Source of the DNA: Candidatus Latescibacterota bacterium
GTDB lineage: Bacteria > Latescibacterota > UBA2968 > UBA8231
DNA length: 64,000 bases
Direction of reading: 5' to 3'
NCBI GenBank assembly: GCA_022819745.1
Contig: JAJEGS010000056.1
Span: forward strand, 62,001-126,000
Under the pieces are notes generated by a model, which worked only from the letters and a program-made list of their open reading frames with translations, was not told the origin of the DNA and did not search any database. This document shows positions 62,544 to 64,000 of this stretch, in pieces. The position numbers and the translations under genes are program-made. Position 1 is the stretch's first letter. Each line of letters opens with the position of its first letter.

Positions 62544-62834
62544 ATGAACAGAGACGAAGCCCTCAAGCTGCTCCGAGAGCACAAGGCAACCCTTGTGCAG
62601 CGTTTCGGCGTCGTGGATCTCGCCTTATTCGGGTCAATCGTCCGCGATCAAGCCACGGACGACAGCGACGTGGACATTCTAGTGAAGTTCGACTCGCCGG
62701 CGACGTCAAAGCGATATTTTGGCGTTCAGTTCTATATTGAAGATCTGCTGGGGCGTCCGGTTGATCTGGTAACGGACAAAGCGCTGCGGGCGGAGATGCG
62801 TCCATATATAGAACGGGAGATGGTCAATGTCTGA
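62544..62834 (+). CDS. MNT-family minimal nucleotidyltransferase
   Basis: A 96-residue protein with the nucleotidyltransferase signature FGSIVRDQATDDSDVDILV (G-S-x10-D-x-D). Such small MNT proteins act as antitoxins that AMPylate HEPN toxins, but no HEPN gene is adjacent. GGAGAG precedes the ATG. It lies between res and mod, followed by the VapB-like gene after 23 bp. Confidence 0.85.
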   Translation: MNRDEALKLLREHKATLVQRFGVVDLALFGSIVRDQATDDSDVDILVKFDSPATSKRYFGVQFYIEDLLGRPVDLVTDKALRAEMRPYIEREMVNV

Positions 62835-62857
62835 TATTCACCAAGGAGAGAAGACCT

Positions 62858-63118
62858 ATGAAGACGACCATTGACATCCACGACGAATTGCTGGTTCGGG
62901 CGAAGCAGTACGCGAGAAACACCGGGCGCTCGTTGCGCGCTGTAGTGGAAGAGGGCCTGCGCCAAGTGCTTCCCGCGCCTCTTTCCAGCAGCCGCTATCG
63001 TCTGCCCGACCTGAGCGAGGGCCAGATTGGCGCGGCTGATCCATTGGCAGGGTACTCATGGCAGGAGTTGCGCGGGATGATCTACGGAGAACCGGAGTCA
63101 TCAGTAGGCAGTGATTAA
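62858..63118 (+). CDS. VapB-like antitoxin (ribbon-helix-helix), no adjacent toxin
   Basis: An 86-residue protein beginning MKTTIDIHDELLVRAKQYAR, the DUF2191/VapB ribbon-helix-helix pattern; the C-terminal part (LAGYSWQELRGMIYGEPE) fits a toxin-binding tail. AAGGAG precedes the ATG. VapB normally sits with a PIN-domain VapC toxin, but mod follows 22 bp downstream instead. Confidence 0.75.
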   Translation: MKTTIDIHDELLVRAKQYARNTGRSLRAVVEEGLRQVLPAPLSSSRYRLPDLSEGQIGAADPLAGYSWQELRGMIYGEPESSVGSD

Positions 63119-63140
63119 ACCGTCTTAGGAATGTAAAACA

Positions 63141-64000
63141 ATGCCTAGATCAAAACGCACTACCAAGACTGTTGAAACCCTGCGGCACCAGGATGCATCG
63201 CGGAAGAATATTCCCACGGCTGAGTATCAGGCGGTGATGGCCGACGACGACCGGAATCCGATTAGGGTCGCGTATGAGCGGCGCAATCGGGATCTCGATC
63301 CGCAGCTTGTTTGGCGGGGGAAGGATGAGCAGAACTGGTCGGATTTGGTGGTGCAAGCGCCGCCGCTGTTCATTCAGGAGAAGGTGCAGCCGAAGGTGTT
63401 GATTGACGATTTGCGGCAGCGGAGCAAGGAGACAGGGGACGGCGAAGCTAACTTGCAGACGGATTTGTTCGCGGATTTCAATGGGCTGCCGAGTGCGGAC
63501 GCGCAGACGGAGTTTTACCAGCACGACGCCAACTGGTCGAATCGGATGATCTTAGGCGATAGCTTGCAGGTGATGGCGTCGCTGGCCGAGCGGGAGGGGC
63601 TGCGCGGCAAAGTGCAGTGCATCTACATCGACCCGCCCTACGGCATCAAGTTCAACTCCAACTTCCAGTGGTCAACGACCAGCCGCAAGCCCTACGAAGA
63701 CAACAAGAAAGTCCGCGTCGCCGGCCCGTTTACCGTAGAAAGCCTGTCGCCGCACCGCCTGTTAGGCGTCGATGAAAACGACGAACTCATCGACAACGTC
63801 GCCGAAGCCAAGTTAGGGTACGGCGAAAAGCAGGACTTCGCCGAGATGATCCTCGACAATCTCAAAACCTCCGGCGTCCAACAGGCGCACAAAGACGACC
63901 GCATCTCGTTTTCCGGGATCAGACCCTGGCCCGGCTACCACGTCTGCGCCGAAGGAACCTACGTCGAAGGCACCAGCGACTCGGGCGCTGAGAAACGCGC
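63141..64000 (+). CDS. Type III DNA adenine methyltransferase Mod subunit, 3'-truncated
   Basis: Open from ATG 63141 to the right edge without a stop (286 complete codons). MILGDSLQVMASLAEREGL then CIYIDPPYGIKFNSNFQW contains the D-P-P-Y catalytic motif of N6-adenine methyltransferases, preceded by the target-handling region. It would protect host sites from the Res subunit encoded upstream. The C-terminal part, including the SAM-binding motif expected after the target domain, lies outside the window. Confidence 0.85.
   Translation, partial: MPRSKRTTKTVETLRHQDASRKNIPTAEYQAVMADDDRNPIRVAYERRNRDLDPQLVWRGKDEQNWSDLVVQAPPLFIQEKVQPKVLIDDLRQRSKETGDGEANLQTDLFADFNGLPSADAQTEFYQHDANWSNRMILGDSLQVMASLAEREGLRGKVQCIYIDPPYGIKFNSNFQWSTTSRKPYEDNKKVRVAGPFTVESLSPHRLLGVDENDELIDNVAEAKLGYGEKQDFAEMILDNLKTSGVQQAHKDDRISFSGIRPWPGYHVCAEGTYVEGTSDSGAEKR

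Noticed and set aside
61079..62584. Long open frame (501 codons) on the minus strand opposite the res gene
   Set aside because: The plus strand codes conserved helicase motif VI and a PD-(D/E)XK nuclease here; the minus frame has no recognisable domain or ribosome site and is a GC-rich shadow.

Overview
The window looks like a chromosomal segment of a GC-rich, diderm (Gram-negative-type) bacterium from a poorly cultivated lineage. Diderm markers are an LptE-like lipoprotein, a SurA/parvulin-like lipoprotein, a large secreted outer-membrane-type protein and a DsbD/ScsB thiol transporter. Three large secreted proteins with FlgD-Ig-like tails, a UroD-family/corrinoid methyl-transfer module and many secreted or TPR proteins remind me of FCB-group candidate phyla such as Latescibacterota or Poribacteria. 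That placement is an inference from gene content, not a measurement. No rRNA, tRNA, CRISPR array, transposase or phage gene was seen, and no gene-free gap exceeds 300 bp.

Layout. 1-16.8 kb is a cell-surface region: a TPR protein, a CBM9/DOMON-like secreted protein, three paralogous secreted proteins (707, 705 and 1034 aa) with discoidin-like modules and a FlgD-Ig-like C-terminal domain ending in V-[AV]-Y, a membrane glycosyltransferase fused to TPRs, an 893-aa secreted OM-type protein and a double-parvulin lipoprotein. 16.8-24.8 kb is a one-carbon module on the minus strand: a CGHxH-duplicated protein of unknown function, a UroD/MtaA-type methyltransferase, a corrinoid protein, an ASKHA/[2Fe-2S] corrinoid activator and a MetF-MetV reductase. 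A divergent FadR/GntR regulator has a perfect operator placed inside the operon's putative promoter. A two-gene toxin-antitoxin-like cassette (PD-(D/E)XK-like protein plus TPR-HigA) sits inside this operon.

24.8-41.1 kb carries housekeeping and envelope genes: a phosphotransferase-fold kinase, lipA, a GT87-type glycosyltransferase, a CtpA-like S41 protease, coaX, an M23 endopeptidase, a FlgT-like protein with a 9-residue repeat tail, lptE, two sodium-coupled transporters, tandem NTF2-like domains, a HEAT lipoprotein and a RarA-methyltransferase fusion. 41.3-46.2 kb (plus strand) has a galactonate-dehydratase-like enzyme, ribB, dsbD/scsB and a GT2. A bidirectional terminator then separates an HTH protein with a histone-like Ala/Lys/Pro linker and two operator-like palindromes.

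46.9-57.2 kb (minus strand) holds gnd, a pgi-like gene and an AddAB-type helicase-nuclease pair, with one small plus-strand gene between them. 57.4-59.4 kb encodes a CsgG/FlgT-like secreted protein and a zinc alcohol dehydrogenase. 59.4 kb to the right edge is a type III-like restriction-modification locus in the order res, MNT nucleotidyltransferase, VapB-like antitoxin, mod; mod runs off the window. Functional links beyond gene families are inferred from neighbourhood only.
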